Shown: positions 9,796-19,654, counted from the stretch's first letter. The stretch is 64,000 nucleotides of DNA from Firmicutes bacterium UBA5201 (GCA_002412775.1 DHVT01000010.1:10992-74991); one strand, 5' to 3'. Program-made: numbers and translations. Notes: a model not told the origin generated them from the letters alone.

Positions 9796-11241
9796 ATGAT
9801 TCACGAACAATTTAAAGATTTCGAACTGAGTGATGATCTTTTGAAAGCCATCGAGCTTTTGAACTTCAAATCTCCTACAGATGTTCAACAGCGGGTGATT
9901 CCGCTAATCCTAGAGAACAAAGACATTATCGTCAGTTCGGCGACAGGAAGCGGAAAGACTGCATCCTTTGCAATACCACTATGTGAAAAACTGGATTGGG
10001 AAGAAAATCAGGCACAGGTCTTGGTGATCACCCCCACAAGAGAACTCGCCCTTCAAGTCAAAGAAGATTTTTTTCACATCGGCAGATTCAAACGGATCAA
10101 AGTTTCAGCTGTATTTGGAAAATCTCCAATTCGTTTCCAAGAAAAAGAACTCAAACAAAAGACACATGTGGTTGTCGGCACTCCAGGCAGATTGATCGAC
10201 CATTTGGAGCGAGGCACACTGAAATTGTCCAAGATCAAATATCTTGTCATAGATGAAGCGGATGAGATGCTGCAAATGGGCTTCGTCGATCAAGTGGAAA
10301 CCTTACTCCGCGCGATACCTGATGATCACCTTACAGTTGTGCTTTCTGCAACCATTCCAGAAGACATACGCAAACTTTGCGAAAAATATATGAACGCTCC
10401 TGTCCATATCACCATTGAAAATCAGGAAAAAGCATCGGACCGTATCGAACAAATGCGATATGATTTGAACGAAAATCAAAAATCCGAATTGCTCAAAGAC
10501 TTGCTGATTGTTGAAAATCCTGATAGCGCCATCATCTTTTGTAACACGCAACTCAAAGTTGAAGACGTCCACGACTATCTGGATGAACTCGGCTATTCAT
10601 GTGACCGTATTCACGGCGGGATGGAACAATCACATAGACTCGAGGTCATGGAGGCTTTCAAGAAGGCAAAATTCCGATATTTGGTGGCCACTGATGTCGC
10701 CGCTCGAGGGATTGATATCGATCAAATCAGTTTGGTAATCAATTATGACGTTCCAAACACGAATGAGTATTATGTACACCGAATCGGTAGAACCGGTAGA
10801 ATCGGCAATAAAGGAAAAGCAATCACCTTCGTTACACCTTCAGAAAAGAAAAGTTTGGCGGATTTGCATGTTTATTTGGGGAACGAGATCGATCTCGGAG
10901 AAAAGCCTGATTCCGAAACCATATCCGGTCTAGAGGCCGCATTCATCGAAAAATCCAATACAACCCCTGAAGCAAAAGACTCCAAAAGTTTGCTTTTAAA
11001 CGAAAGTATATTGAAACTTCATATCAACGCCGGGAAAAAGACAAAAATGAGGGCTGTTGATATCGTAGGCACCATTTGTGGCATTGAAGGTGTTGAAGCT
11101 TCTGACATCGGCATCATCAACATACTCGACATTTCCACTTTCGTCGAGATTCTCAACAACAAAGGCGAACTGGTCTACTATGAACTACAAAACAGAACCA
11201 TCAAGGGCAGAATGAGACGTGTCAGTAAAGCTGACAGTTGA
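9796..11241 (+). CDS. DEAD-box RNA helicase, DbpA/CsdA type
   Basis: The 481 aa protein carries the full DEAD-box set: Q-motif region, SATGSGKT (motif I), PTRELA (Ia), TPGR (Ib), VIDEADEM (II), SAT (III), the C-terminal RecA motifs ATDVAARGID (V) and HRIGRTGR (VI), and then a roughly 75-residue tail (LHINAGKKTKMRAVDIV...) that fits the DbpA RNA-binding domain. Such helicases remodel rRNA during ribosome assembly or act in the cold. ATG 9796 was preferred to a distant upstream frame start at 9757 because of an AAAAGAG site. It converges with a paralogue. Confidence 0.9.
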   Translation: MIHEQFKDFELSDDLLKAIELLNFKSPTDVQQRVIPLILENKDIIVSSATGSGKTASFAIPLCEKLDWEENQAQVLVITPTRELALQVKEDFFHIGRFKRIKVSAVFGKSPIRFQEKELKQKTHVVVGTPGRLIDHLERGTLKLSKIKYLVIDEADEMLQMGFVDQVETLLRAIPDDHLTVVLSATIPEDIRKLCEKYMNAPVHITIENQEKASDRIEQMRYDLNENQKSELLKDLLIVENPDSAIIFCNTQLKVEDVHDYLDELGYSCDRIHGGMEQSHRLEVMEAFKKAKFRYLVATDVAARGIDIDQISLVINYDVPNTNEYYVHRIGRTGRIGNKGKAITFVTPSEKKSLADLHVYLGNEIDLGEKPDSETISGLEAAFIEKSNTTPEAKDSKSLLLNESILKLHINAGKKTKMRAVDIVGTICGIEGVEASDIGIINILDISTFVEILNNKGELVYYELQNRTIKGRMRRVSKADS

Positions 11242-11252
11242 TCAAAAAAATT

Positions 11253-11291
11253 AGTCCGGTATTCTGCAAAATGAGAATGCCGGACTTTTTA
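11253..11291. terminator. Terminator between the convergent helicase genes
   Basis: A 13-bp stem (AGTCCGGTATTCT at 11253-11265 with its partner at 11274-11286, one G-T pair) is followed by TTTTT and preceded by A7 a few bases upstream, so it may work in both directions. Confidence 0.85.
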
Positions 11292-11303
11292 TTATAGATC
11301 AGA

Positions 11304-12764
11304 TTATCCTTTTTTCGCGCGATACGTTTTGCCTTTTATTTTTTTGGTCTCAAGACCTTTGATGACAAGTCTTTCCTTGCCACCAGCAATGCTCACTTTG
11401 GTGATCTTGTCCATCATTTCGATTTTCCCTATGTCTTCCATGCTTAGTCCAGGAATACTTCGAATCACTGTAAGGATATCTTTGGGTTTGAGTGGACTGT
11501 TTGCCATACCTGCATTGATTTGAAGCACAACCGCCTGCCCTTTTTTCATCTCATCCTTATATCGTCTTCTACCAGTTCCCTGCTCAACTTTCTTTCTTAT
11601 CGATGCCTTCGCAAGTTTGTCGACATGACCGCCCTTGCATGGAATCGTATATCCCAGAAACTTCTGAAGCTCTTCAAAACGGTCCATCTCGCTAGGAATC
11701 ACCAAAGTGATGGCTATACCCTTTTGATCCACACGTCCTGTTCTACCGATTCTGTGAATATAATTCTCATGGTCAAACGGAACGCCGTAGTTGATAACAT
11801 GTGTTATGTCTTTGACATGTAATCCTCTGGCTGCCAAATCGGTTGCAATCAATATTTTATAGACACTTTTCTTGAATCCTTTCAACATCTCCATACGCAT
11901 CCCCTGATCCATACCACCATGGACTGCGCATACGGAATGATTCCACTTTCTCATGATGGCAAATAAATTGTCCACCTGTTCCTGGGTGTTGCAAAATATG
12001 ATGGTTTTTTCAGGTTGTTCATGTCGAATCATTTTTTTCATGAAGTCGACTTTTTTAAGACCATCGACGGCATAGTAGATCTGCTCGATCTTATCGATAT
12101 TGAGAACTTCTGACTCAATTTCAATGCTTTCTGGGTTCTTCATGTACATTTGACTCAAAATTTTCACTTCGTCAGGCATTGTAGCCGAAAATAGAAGTGT
12201 GACCCGTTCGGATGGCAATTTATTGATGATGGTCTCAAGTTGTTCTTTGAAGCCCATCAAAAACATTTCATCTGCTTCATCAATGACGAGATATTTGATA
12301 TCTTGAAGTTTCACATTCTTGTTCAAGATATGATCCATCATTCTGCCCGGAGTTGCAACAATCACATGTGGATTCTGTTTGAGCTCTTTCCTTTGAAGCT
12401 CCATTGGTTGCTTCCCGTATAATGCACAGAATTTGAGGCCCTTGTATTTGCCAATTTCCGAGATGTCTTCTTTGACTTGGACTGTCAGTTCTCTCGTAGG
12501 CGTCAATATCAATACCTGTGGTCTGTCAAGTTCCGCATCTGCCTTCTCGCAAAGGGGAATGGAAAAGGCGGCTGTCTTTCCACTGCCTGTCTGTGATTTT
12601 ACAATTAGATCCTTCCCCTCTAAAATCATCGGGATGGTCTTCACCTGTACCTCTAGTGGTTTTTGAAATCCAAGTTCGCTGATTGCCCTTTTGATCTGGT
12701 TGTCCAGTGGAAAATCTTTGAAACTTTCTATCTGTTTTTCATTGCTTTCATTCAGTACTTCCAT
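11304..12764 (-). CDS. DEAD-box RNA helicase, DbpA type (second copy)
   Basis: The 486 aa protein has QTGSGKT, PTREL, ATPGRMMD, VIDEADEMF, SATMP, ATDLAARGLH and HRIGRTGR, followed by a basic linker (GRRRYKDEMKKG) and a DbpA-like RNA-binding domain (VLQINAGMANSPLKPKDILTVI...). It is clearly paralogous to the helicase that it faces, but the two are well diverged, so they probably have different RNA targets. AGAGG precedes ATG 12764. Confidence 0.9.
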   Translation of the reverse strand: MEVLNESNEKQIESFKDFPLDNQIKRAISELGFQKPLEVQVKTIPMILEGKDLIVKSQTGSGKTAAFSIPLCEKADAELDRPQVLILTPTRELTVQVKEDISEIGKYKGLKFCALYGKQPMELQRKELKQNPHVIVATPGRMMDHILNKNVKLQDIKYLVIDEADEMFLMGFKEQLETIINKLPSERVTLLFSATMPDEVKILSQMYMKNPESIEIESEVLNIDKIEQIYYAVDGLKKVDFMKKMIRHEQPEKTIIFCNTQEQVDNLFAIMRKWNHSVCAVHGGMDQGMRMEMLKGFKKSVYKILIATDLAARGLHVKDITHVINYGVPFDHENYIHRIGRTGRVDQKGIAITLVIPSEMDRFEELQKFLGYTIPCKGGHVDKLAKASIRKKVEQGTGRRRYKDEMKKGQAVVLQINAGMANSPLKPKDILTVIRSIPGLSMEDIGKIEMMDKITKVSIAGGKERLVIKGLETKKIKGKTYRAKKG

Positions 12765-12809
12765 TTAATGACCTCTTTCTATTTTATCGCGTATATTTGA
12801 TTATACCAT

Positions 12810-12850
12810 AAAAACAGACTCAACACTCCAATGGGATATGTTGAGTCTGA
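12810..12850 (-). terminator. Terminator of the CAP-domain gene
   Basis: An 11-bp perfect stem (12815-12825 with 12839-12849, CAGACTCAACA) is followed on the minus strand by TTTTT. Confidence 0.8.
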
Positions 12851-12869
12851 ATATGATGTGTAATGATCT

Positions 12870-13784
12870 CTAATTGGTGAAAATTTGTGTCCAAGTGTAA
12901 CCGCCGTACTTTCCACCTGCGACTATTCCAATTCCAATCTTGTTGTATGCCGGATTCATGATGTTGGCGCGATGCCCTTCCGAACTCATCCAAGCATTGA
13001 CAACAATTTCAGGTGTTTTCTGTCCAGTGGCCAAATTCTCTCCCGCTCTCATGTAAGAAATGGAGTGATATGCGAGCAATTCTTTCAATCCGCCAAAAGT
13101 TGGTGAAGTGTGAGAAAAATAATTGTGATCCACTATGTCTTGTGATTTTACTGTTGCCACATGAAGCAGTTCATTGGACATGCTCAAAGATGAAATTCCC
13201 GCTTTCCCTCTTTCAATATTTACAAGACGTAGCACTTCTAGAGCATATTCATATTCAATGGCAAGTATCGGCTTAACCACATTTTCAACCGATGGTCTTG
13301 ATCCTGTTATTGTCACTTCATTGGTAAGCCCTTGCCATCCAACGGAATATCCAAGCACTTCACTAACAAATCTTACAGGTACAAGTGTTCTGCCATTTAA
13401 AATTGTCGGAGGCACTTCCACCTCAATAATTTTACCATTGAGTTCAGCTTTATGGCGATCAATGAAAAGTCTGATCAAATTACCATCCTTTTCAACAAGA
13501 ACGCTTCTCGTCTCAGCTTCCCAAGTGATCCCTAGACCCAAAGCCTCAGTTATAAAGCGAAGTGGCACCATCGTCCTGCCACCGATAATGATTGGAGCTT
13601 GCTCCAATCTGAATGGCTCAGAGTTGATCATAGCCCATTCGGAATCCAGTGTCATCAAAACATTGACATTCAGATCTTCCGATGCCGCATATGAAGGGCC
13701 GAAGTTTCCCATTACGAGTATTCCTATGATTAAAAACAGGACTGTTTTCATTAAATTCGATTTAATTTTTAGTGTCATTCGCAT
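12870..13784 (-). CDS. Secreted protein: copper-amine-oxidase-like domain plus CAP domain
   Basis: From ATG 13784 (AAGGAG six bases upstream) the 304 aa protein has a signal peptide (KTVLFLIIGILVMG, cut after the ASEDL region), a Cu_amine_oxidN1 domain made of two repeats of the type RTMVPLRFITEALG / RTLVPVRFVSEVLG, and a C-terminal CAP/SCP domain with HVATVKSQDIVDHNYFSHTSP, RAGENLATG and SSEGHRANIMNP. This architecture is common in clostridial wall-associated and spore proteins (YkwD-like). The extra upstream frame to 13907 covers the promoter and is not coding. Confidence 0.88.
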   Translation of the reverse strand: MRMTLKIKSNLMKTVLFLIIGILVMGNFGPSYAASEDLNVNVLMTLDSEWAMINSEPFRLEQAPIIIGGRTMVPLRFITEALGLGITWEAETRSVLVEKDGNLIRLFIDRHKAELNGKIIEVEVPPTILNGRTLVPVRFVSEVLGYSVGWQGLTNEVTITGSRPSVENVVKPILAIEYEYALEVLRLVNIERGKAGISSLSMSNELLHVATVKSQDIVDHNYFSHTSPTFGGLKELLAYHSISYMRAGENLATGQKTPEIVVNAWMSSEGHRANIMNPAYNKIGIGIVAGGKYGGYTWTQIFTN

Positions 13785-13822
13785 AATTCTCCTTAGAAAA
13801 AGTATTTCAGATACTAATTGAT

Positions 13823-13852
13823 AGTTTAACATCATGACCCAAACACCGTCAA
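13823..13852 (-). promoter_or_regulatory. SigA-type promoter of the CAP-domain gene
   Basis: On the minus strand TTGACG (13847-13852) and TAAACT (13823-13828) are separated by 18 bases, about 40 bases before the start codon. Two direct repeats sit immediately upstream of the -35 box. Confidence 0.6.
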
Positions 13853-13855
13853 GAG

Positions 13856-13888
13856 ACCAAAGTCCCGATATGTCAACCAAAGTCCCGA
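13856..13888 (-). repeat. Tandem 13-bp direct repeats upstream of the promoter
   Basis: TCGGGACTTTGGT on the minus strand occurs twice (plus 13856-13868 and 13876-13888) with a 20-bp period, two helical turns. It ends three bases before the -35 box, the position expected for a class II activator or a co-operative repressor. I did not see the motif elsewhere in the window. Confidence 0.65.
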
Positions 13889-13902
13889 ATTCAAGCGAAT
13901 AA

Positions 13903-13933
13903 CACAAAAAAGTTGGGATTACCCCAACTTTTA
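13903..13933 (-). terminator. Terminator of the chemoreceptor operon
   Basis: The stem AAAGTTGGG/CCCAACTTT (13909-13917 with 13923-13931) is followed by T residues on the minus strand. Confidence 0.75.
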
Positions 13934-13944
13934 GTCATTTCAAC

Positions 13945-15240
13945 TCACTTCCCATTTTTTCGATTGATTTTTTTCATCTTTTTGAGATGTTCAATAACCC
14001 TTCCCGATGAATGATCGATATCGAGCAAAATCTTCTCCGCGAGTTCCGTGTTTCCGCTATTATAGGCTCGAATTGCTTTTTTTGCGTAATCATGCAATTC
14101 CTCATGAGGTTTTTCCATCTGTTTGATGGCGTCACACATGTTATGATCGTCAAAATGTGTGTTGTCGCACCATTTTCCCAATCGGCAAGTGTGGTGTGTT
14201 CCGACTTCCTGTTCGGATAAGGTCTCGTATCCAAGAATCATGTTATACACACGCCATCTCCAGATCAGGTGATCTGTCATACAGATTTCTATTTGTGTAT
14301 TGATGTCCAAATCGTAGTCTTTTTTGATGAGTTCCATACGAATATCATTGATCATCGTTGAAATGGAATTAATGGCTCTTCCCGTTTTCTCGGTTTCCTT
14401 GTGTAGAGTTTTGGTTTCCTCATTGATTACAGTCACTGCACTGGACATTTCCTCTGAAGCGGCGGTTTGTTCCTGGATATTGGCGCTGATTTCCACGAAA
14501 GTGCCATTGATATGATTGAGGTCTGTTTGCATTACATCCAGCGCCCCCACAGCCTCGGTGAGGTGTTCCTTGCCCTTTTGGAAAGATGAGTTCGAGTCCT
14601 CAAGAGCTTTGCTGGTGCTACCGATTTCATAAGTCAACCGGTCTACAGTGGCTCTGATATACTCCACTTGCTGTTTTGTGTTTTCAGCAAGTTTTTTTAT
14701 TTCATCAGCGACAACCGCGAAGCCTCTTCCATGTTCCCCTGCCCTGGCTGCCTCTATGGAGGCATTTAGTGCCAAAAGATTGGTTTGATCGGCGACACCT
14801 TTGATGATTGTAACCATCTGGTTGATTTTTTCTGCTTCCGCTTTGACATTGGCCATCGTCGCTTGGACTTTTTTGGATTCTTCAAAGCTGAAAACAATTT
14901 CCTCGAATGCTCGATCAATGTCTTTCAGCGATTGGTTTGCAACTTTAATCGAATTACCCGCTTTCTCTGAGGAATCCTGAACAAAATGTGAGATATCTTC
15001 AATGGAGGCTGTCATCTCTTCGCTTCCTGAAGCCACATTTTCAATCATGCTCGCCTGTTTGTTGACACCGATCAACATGTCTTTGATATAGTCGAGTTCA
15101 GTGACATATTTCAGTAGGCTGTTGATTTTCGACAAATATTCGATTTCTTCAATATGATTGTTCAATTCTACCTGATCTGTGGCGATATCGGTCTGAATCT
15201 CAAGTGTGGGAATTTCTTTTTTTGCTCTTTTCTTGAACAT
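13945..15240 (-). CDS. Soluble methyl-accepting chemotaxis protein with CZB zinc-sensing domain
   Basis: The 431 aa protein has no membrane segment, so it is a cytoplasmic receptor. Residues about 60-300 are the MCP signalling coiled coil; the conserved hairpin tip reads GVADQTNLLALNASIEAARA, then GRGFAVVADEIKKLAE. Residues about 318-425 form a CZB (chemoreceptor zinc-binding, PF13682) domain with the expected His324, Cys352 in CRLGKW, His379 and His383. Known CZB proteins sense zinc or hypochlorous acid. It is the last gene of an operon, 9 bases after nicotinate phosphoribosyltransferase, with a strong AGGAGGGG site. Confidence 0.9.
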   Translation of the reverse strand: MFKKRAKKEIPTLEIQTDIATDQVELNNHIEEIEYLSKINSLLKYVTELDYIKDMLIGVNKQASMIENVASGSEEMTASIEDISHFVQDSSEKAGNSIKVANQSLKDIDRAFEEIVFSFEESKKVQATMANVKAEAEKINQMVTIIKGVADQTNLLALNASIEAARAGEHGRGFAVVADEIKKLAENTKQQVEYIRATVDRLTYEIGSTSKALEDSNSSFQKGKEHLTEAVGALDVMQTDLNHINGTFVEISANIQEQTAASEEMSSAVTVINEETKTLHKETEKTGRAINSISTMINDIRMELIKKDYDLDINTQIEICMTDHLIWRWRVYNMILGYETLSEQEVGTHHTCRLGKWCDNTHFDDHNMCDAIKQMEKPHEELHDYAKKAIRAYNSGNTELAEKILLDIDHSSGRVIEHLKKMKKINRKNGK

Positions 15241-15248
15241 GACCCCTC

Positions 15249-16712
15249 CTACTTTGAAGTTGACTCCAGTTTTGTATAGTTCTCTTCTATCTGTGATCTT
15301 TTTTCATTCCAAAGATCGAATGACAAATTGACATAGTACTGGTCTGGAGTCTCGAATCTCAAGAGCCCATCCCACAATTTGTTGATTTCACTTTGACAGT
15401 ATTCCCTGATTTCATCAAGCGTAGGAAATTCATATACTATTTTCCCCTTTTCAACGATGGTTTCCTGCAATTTTCTGGCAGTGAAATTTTTGGCAGTCTT
15501 TTTCTTTGATGGCATCGCCTCATCGAAAAGAACGTAGGTCTGACCGACCGTTTCTCCCTTGAAAGTCAACAAATCCGAAAACGCTTTACCTGTATTGTTG
15601 TCGTAAAATCTCCAAACATCTTTTAATCCGGGGTTGGTGACTTTGATGATATCCTCGGACAACTTTATGCGCGGCTCAATCTTTCCGTTTTTTTCTACAG
15701 CAACAAGTTTGTATACACCACCATAAACCGGTTCGGAGGATGATGTCATCATCCTTTCGCCGACGCCATAGGAATCTATAGGCGCACCTTGCATCTCAAG
15801 TTCTCTGATCTTGTATTCATCCAAAGAACTGGAGACAGTGATTTTGGCATCTGTGAACCCGGCATTGTCAAGTAGTTTTCTCGACTTCACCGCAAAGTAA
15901 TTGAGGTCACCACTATCGAGGCGGATGCCCATGTACGCATCCTTTTCCATGGTCCTGAACACATCGATGGCAGCTGGAACGCCAGAGTTCAAGACATTAT
16001 AGGTATCCACTAAAAATACGGATTTATGCGGATAAGCCATCGCATAATTCTTGAATGCGGTTCGGTCATCACCATAAAATTGCACCCAACTGTGAGCCAT
16101 TGTTCCAACGACAGGGATATCAAACATTTTGTGGGCGAGTACGTTGGATGTGCCTATACAACCACTGATATACATCGCTCTTGCTCCGTAAAGGGTCGCA
16201 TCTATGCCATGACCTCTCCTAGCGCCAAAGTCCACAACGGGTTTCTTCCCCGCCGAGCGTACTATACGGTTTGCTTTTGTCGCAATCAGACTTTGATGAT
16301 TGAGAGTCAGAAGCAACATGGTCTCTATGAGTTGTGCCTGCAAAATGGATGCACCGATCGTTACTATAGGCGTGTTCGGGAATACCGGTGTCCCTTCTGG
16401 AATCGCCCAGATATCTCCATCAAATTTGAAAGTTCTCAAATATTCCAAAAACGCCTCACTAAACATATCCATATTGCGCAGCATTTCAAGATCTTCATCT
16501 GAAAATTCAATGTTCATTACATAGTCAATGAATTGTTCCAGTCCCGCTGTGATCGCAAAGCCACCGCCATCAGGCACTCTTCTAAAAAAATAGTCGAAAT
16601 AGACTCTTACGTCAGTATCATTGTTCATCAAATAACCATTGGTCATTGTTATCTCATAAAAATCAACCAAAAGTGACAAGTTCTTCTCACTTTTCCAGTT
16701 CGGTTTTTTCAT
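15249..16712 (-). CDS. pncB: Nicotinate phosphoribosyltransferase
   Basis: The 487 aa protein matches the long Gram-positive type: LLVDFYEITMTNGYL at the N-terminus, the PRPP-associated VVDFGARRGHGID, GTMAHSWVQFYGDDRTAF with the conserved His region, and RLDSGDLNYFAVKSR. It makes nicotinate mononucleotide from nicotinate and PRPP for NAD salvage. GGAGG precedes ATG 16712. It lies between a GGDEF-EAL sensor and a chemoreceptor in one operon. Confidence 0.93.
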   Translation of the reverse strand: MKKPNWKSEKNLSLLVDFYEITMTNGYLMNNDTDVRVYFDYFFRRVPDGGGFAITAGLEQFIDYVMNIEFSDEDLEMLRNMDMFSEAFLEYLRTFKFDGDIWAIPEGTPVFPNTPIVTIGASILQAQLIETMLLLTLNHQSLIATKANRIVRSAGKKPVVDFGARRGHGIDATLYGARAMYISGCIGTSNVLAHKMFDIPVVGTMAHSWVQFYGDDRTAFKNYAMAYPHKSVFLVDTYNVLNSGVPAAIDVFRTMEKDAYMGIRLDSGDLNYFAVKSRKLLDNAGFTDAKITVSSSLDEYKIRELEMQGAPIDSYGVGERMMTSSSEPVYGGVYKLVAVEKNGKIEPRIKLSEDIIKVTNPGLKDVWRFYDNNTGKAFSDLLTFKGETVGQTYVLFDEAMPSKKKTAKNFTARKLQETIVEKGKIVYEFPTLDEIREYCQSEINKLWDGLLRFETPDQYYVNLSFDLWNEKRSQIEENYTKLESTSK

Positions 16713-16744
16713 AAATCCTCCAGTAAATCACTATAATTGTCCTT

Positions 16745-19654
16745 TTAAATCATAACACTGTCAAGCAGTTTCATACAATCGAGTTCGTTCAATGGTTTGG
16801 AGTAATAATATCCCTGCATGAAATCACAATTCATGTCTTTCAACAGTTCCAATTGCTCAAGTGACTCCACACCTTCCGCGACAAGTGTCATGGTCATTTG
16901 TCTTCCGATTTGTATGATCAATTGCACCAGTTCTTCCTGTGATTTGCTTATGACCATCTCATCAATAAATGATTTGTCGATTTTCAGAATATCCACCGGC
17001 AAGGTCTTGAGGTAACTCAGTGACGAATAACCTGTGCCGAAATCATCCAGTGCGACCCTTACTCCCTTCTTTTGAAGACGTTCGAGTTTTGATGAAACCG
17101 TATTGATCGCTTGAATGACGACAGACTCGGTAATTTCAATCACAAACTGATCTGTAGGGATGTCTTTTGCTATTAGAGCTTCCTCGACTACGATTTCAAA
17201 ATCGTCTTGCATCAACTGCAATACGGAAACATTGACTGCCATATGATAGGATTTGTGATATCGTCTGTTTACATTGGAAAGAAAACTCAGCGCCTCATCG
17301 ATCACCCATTTCCCAATCGGCATGATTAATTGCGTCTCTTCAGCGATAGGGATGAATTCCAGCGGTGGAACCTGTCCGAGGATTGGATGATACCATCTTA
17401 ATAATGCCTCAAACCCGACAATGTCATTGGTCAAGCAGTTCACTTGAGGTTGAAAGACGAGTGACAACTCACCGCGTTGAAGAGCTGTCTTAAGTGCATC
17501 TTCTCTTTCAATCCGCCAAATCCTTTTCTCAAACATCGCACTCTGATATCTGACCACTCTTCCCCGGCCATCCTCCTTGGCTTTATACATTGCAAGATCA
17601 GCCCTAGTCAGCAGTGATTCCAGTGTGTCTCCATCATGTGGATATACAGCTGTTCCAATACTGACGCTGTTTGAGAAATTGCTGTATTCCACTTGAATGA
17701 CATTATTGAGCGCATGGATCAATCTGCCTGAAAGCTGATCGAGTTCATTGATGTGATGCATTCTATGATAAACGACGAACTCATCTCCACTGATTCTGAA
17801 AACTTCACTTTCCGGAATAAGGTGGTTTTTTAGAATCGAACCCACTTCTTTGATATACTTATCGCCAAATCTATGTCCCATGGTATCGTTGATCCGTTTG
17901 AAGTGATCAATGTCGATCAACATGATTCCATATTGGTTGATCCCTTTTTTCAGATCTTTTGAAACTTGAGTCTCAAGAGCTTTCTTATTGGAGAAGCCTG
18001 TCATTTCATCATGAAATGCTGCGTAACGGATCTGATCTTCCATTTTTCTGATCGCATCGATATCCGTGTATGAACTGACTATTCGGGTCGGGCTTCCACT
18101 TGAATCTCTCGCGATAACACCTTTGACTAAAAACCATTTGAAAATGTCGTCTTTCGTTCTTATTCTGATCTGACTTACAAAATCCTTTATCCCCTCATTG
18201 AAATCCTGATCAAAATAGGGTTTTATGTGTTCGAGATCGTCTTCGTGAACATGTTTGAATATGGCACTTGAATTGGTGATCCGATGTGATGGATATCCGA
18301 TCAATTCCTTCCAACTTCCCGATGCTGTTATGATATCATCTTTGATATTCCATTCGATGATCGCATCTTTGATGGCATCCAAAATGAGCTCGTTTTTTTC
18401 TTTGGACGCTTGCAACTCGTCAAACAATTCATTTAAGGCATCAAACTGAGCTTTGAGCTCCTCTTCTGACGCCATGATCTCATCATTCAACATTTTTTGT
18501 TCGATATTCTTTTCGGCAAGTTCATTTTTCAGTTTCACGTTCTTGTTCAGATAATAACCCAAAATCACCAGAAATACACCCATGACAATCATTATGGAAA
18601 TAGCGGACAAAATCCACCCTCGATAAGTTTCAAAGACTGAGATCGGTCGGTTTAGGATGATCACATCGCTGGACAACAAGTCAAAATCAATACCATACTC
18701 GACAGCTGTGGCATAATCTATCGCATTGATGTGGATACCATCCCTTACAAATTCCAAACTATCTGCATCAGCACCGCTTAATATTGCTATGGCCAGTTCC
18801 CCGGAACGCTCACCAATCAGCTTGGCACTCAGCAGATTGCCCCCTATCGCACCTTTTCCGAGAGCAAAGTCATATAGTGAAAAAACTGCTGCGGATGTGG
18901 ATGCACTGACTTTTTCAATCATATCCTCAAAATTGATGTTTTTTCCATGGACATCCGTATAATATGCGGTCATCAAAATGCTGTCTTTGTTGTCCAGTGA
19001 CGCTACAAATGATACGATTTCCTCTATCGACAAATTGGATAACTTGATGACTTCAATATCAGTCAACGTCTTATGCACCTCCACTGCAGCGGCTTCCCCC
19101 ATGGCACGTCCGCTTTCAGTCTCATCATAAATGATATAAAACGTATCTAGATCCGGATTGATAATCTGCGCCATTTCCAGTGTGGTTTTTATATCGACGA
19201 TTTCCAACACACCGGTCAGATTTTTTTCATCAGTGACCAATTCATCAAAACTGGATTCACTGATGCCATTAAAGATCACCGGAACATCACCGAACAATTT
19301 TTCACGGTGTTTCAATATGAATTCAAAAGCCGCATCATCTGATGCAATGATCAGATCAACGGACAAATTCTCATATTTATAAGTCAGCATCTCTTCAAAC
19401 AGAATCAATGTCTCATCTGTAGGATGTTCCTTCCAGTCCATGTACTCAACGAAAAATTTCACATCTCCTGAATACCCGGTCTTTATTGTTTCAATTTCGG
19501 CTTTTGTGGAGTCGTCTGTCCATGACAAACCATGATGATAGGAATTTATGATTAGAATATTTTTATAAGTTGAAGCGTAATTTGCATCGTATAGGATTGT
19601 CATAACAAAAAATATGAGTACAATCACTAGGAATATGTATTTTTTTTGTCTCAT
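16745..19654 (-). CDS. Membrane c-di-GMP sensor: ABC-substrate-binding-like + PAS + GGDEF + EAL
   Basis: The 969 aa protein has an N-terminal membrane segment, an extracytoplasmic domain of the ABC_sub_bind (PF04392) type at about 30-330 (ILIINSYHHGLSWTDD), a second membrane segment near 345-367, a coiled coil, a PAS domain (about 430-540), GGDEF (about 555-710) and EAL (about 720-965). The cyclase motif reads RISGDEF, with Ser for the first Gly, which is often still active; the phosphodiesterase motif FEALLRW and the DDFGTGYSSLSYL loop look intact. The net direction is undecided. It leads the pncB/chemoreceptor operon with a 32-base gap. Confidence 0.9.
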   Translation of the reverse strand: MRQKKYIFLVIVLIFFVMTILYDANYASTYKNILIINSYHHGLSWTDDSTKAEIETIKTGYSGDVKFFVEYMDWKEHPTDETLILFEEMLTYKYENLSVDLIIASDDAAFEFILKHREKLFGDVPVIFNGISESSFDELVTDEKNLTGVLEIVDIKTTLEMAQIINPDLDTFYIIYDETESGRAMGEAAAVEVHKTLTDIEVIKLSNLSIEEIVSFVASLDNKDSILMTAYYTDVHGKNINFEDMIEKVSASTSAAVFSLYDFALGKGAIGGNLLSAKLIGERSGELAIAILSGADADSLEFVRDGIHINAIDYATAVEYGIDFDLLSSDVIILNRPISVFETYRGWILSAISIMIVMGVFLVILGYYLNKNVKLKNELAEKNIEQKMLNDEIMASEEELKAQFDALNELFDELQASKEKNELILDAIKDAIIEWNIKDDIITASGSWKELIGYPSHRITNSSAIFKHVHEDDLEHIKPYFDQDFNEGIKDFVSQIRIRTKDDIFKWFLVKGVIARDSSGSPTRIVSSYTDIDAIRKMEDQIRYAAFHDEMTGFSNKKALETQVSKDLKKGINQYGIMLIDIDHFKRINDTMGHRFGDKYIKEVGSILKNHLIPESEVFRISGDEFVVYHRMHHINELDQLSGRLIHALNNVIQVEYSNFSNSVSIGTAVYPHDGDTLESLLTRADLAMYKAKEDGRGRVVRYQSAMFEKRIWRIEREDALKTALQRGELSLVFQPQVNCLTNDIVGFEALLRWYHPILGQVPPLEFIPIAEETQLIMPIGKWVIDEALSFLSNVNRRYHKSYHMAVNVSVLQLMQDDFEIVVEEALIAKDIPTDQFVIEITESVVIQAINTVSSKLERLQKKGVRVALDDFGTGYSSLSYLKTLPVDILKIDKSFIDEMVISKSQEELVQLIIQIGRQMTMTLVAEGVESLEQLELLKDMNCDFMQGYYYSKPLNELDCMKLLDSVMI

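Noticed and set aside
17780..17800. GGDEF domain of the 969-aa sensor called inactive
   Set aside because: SGDEF variants are often active, so the change of one Gly is not enough to call it dead.
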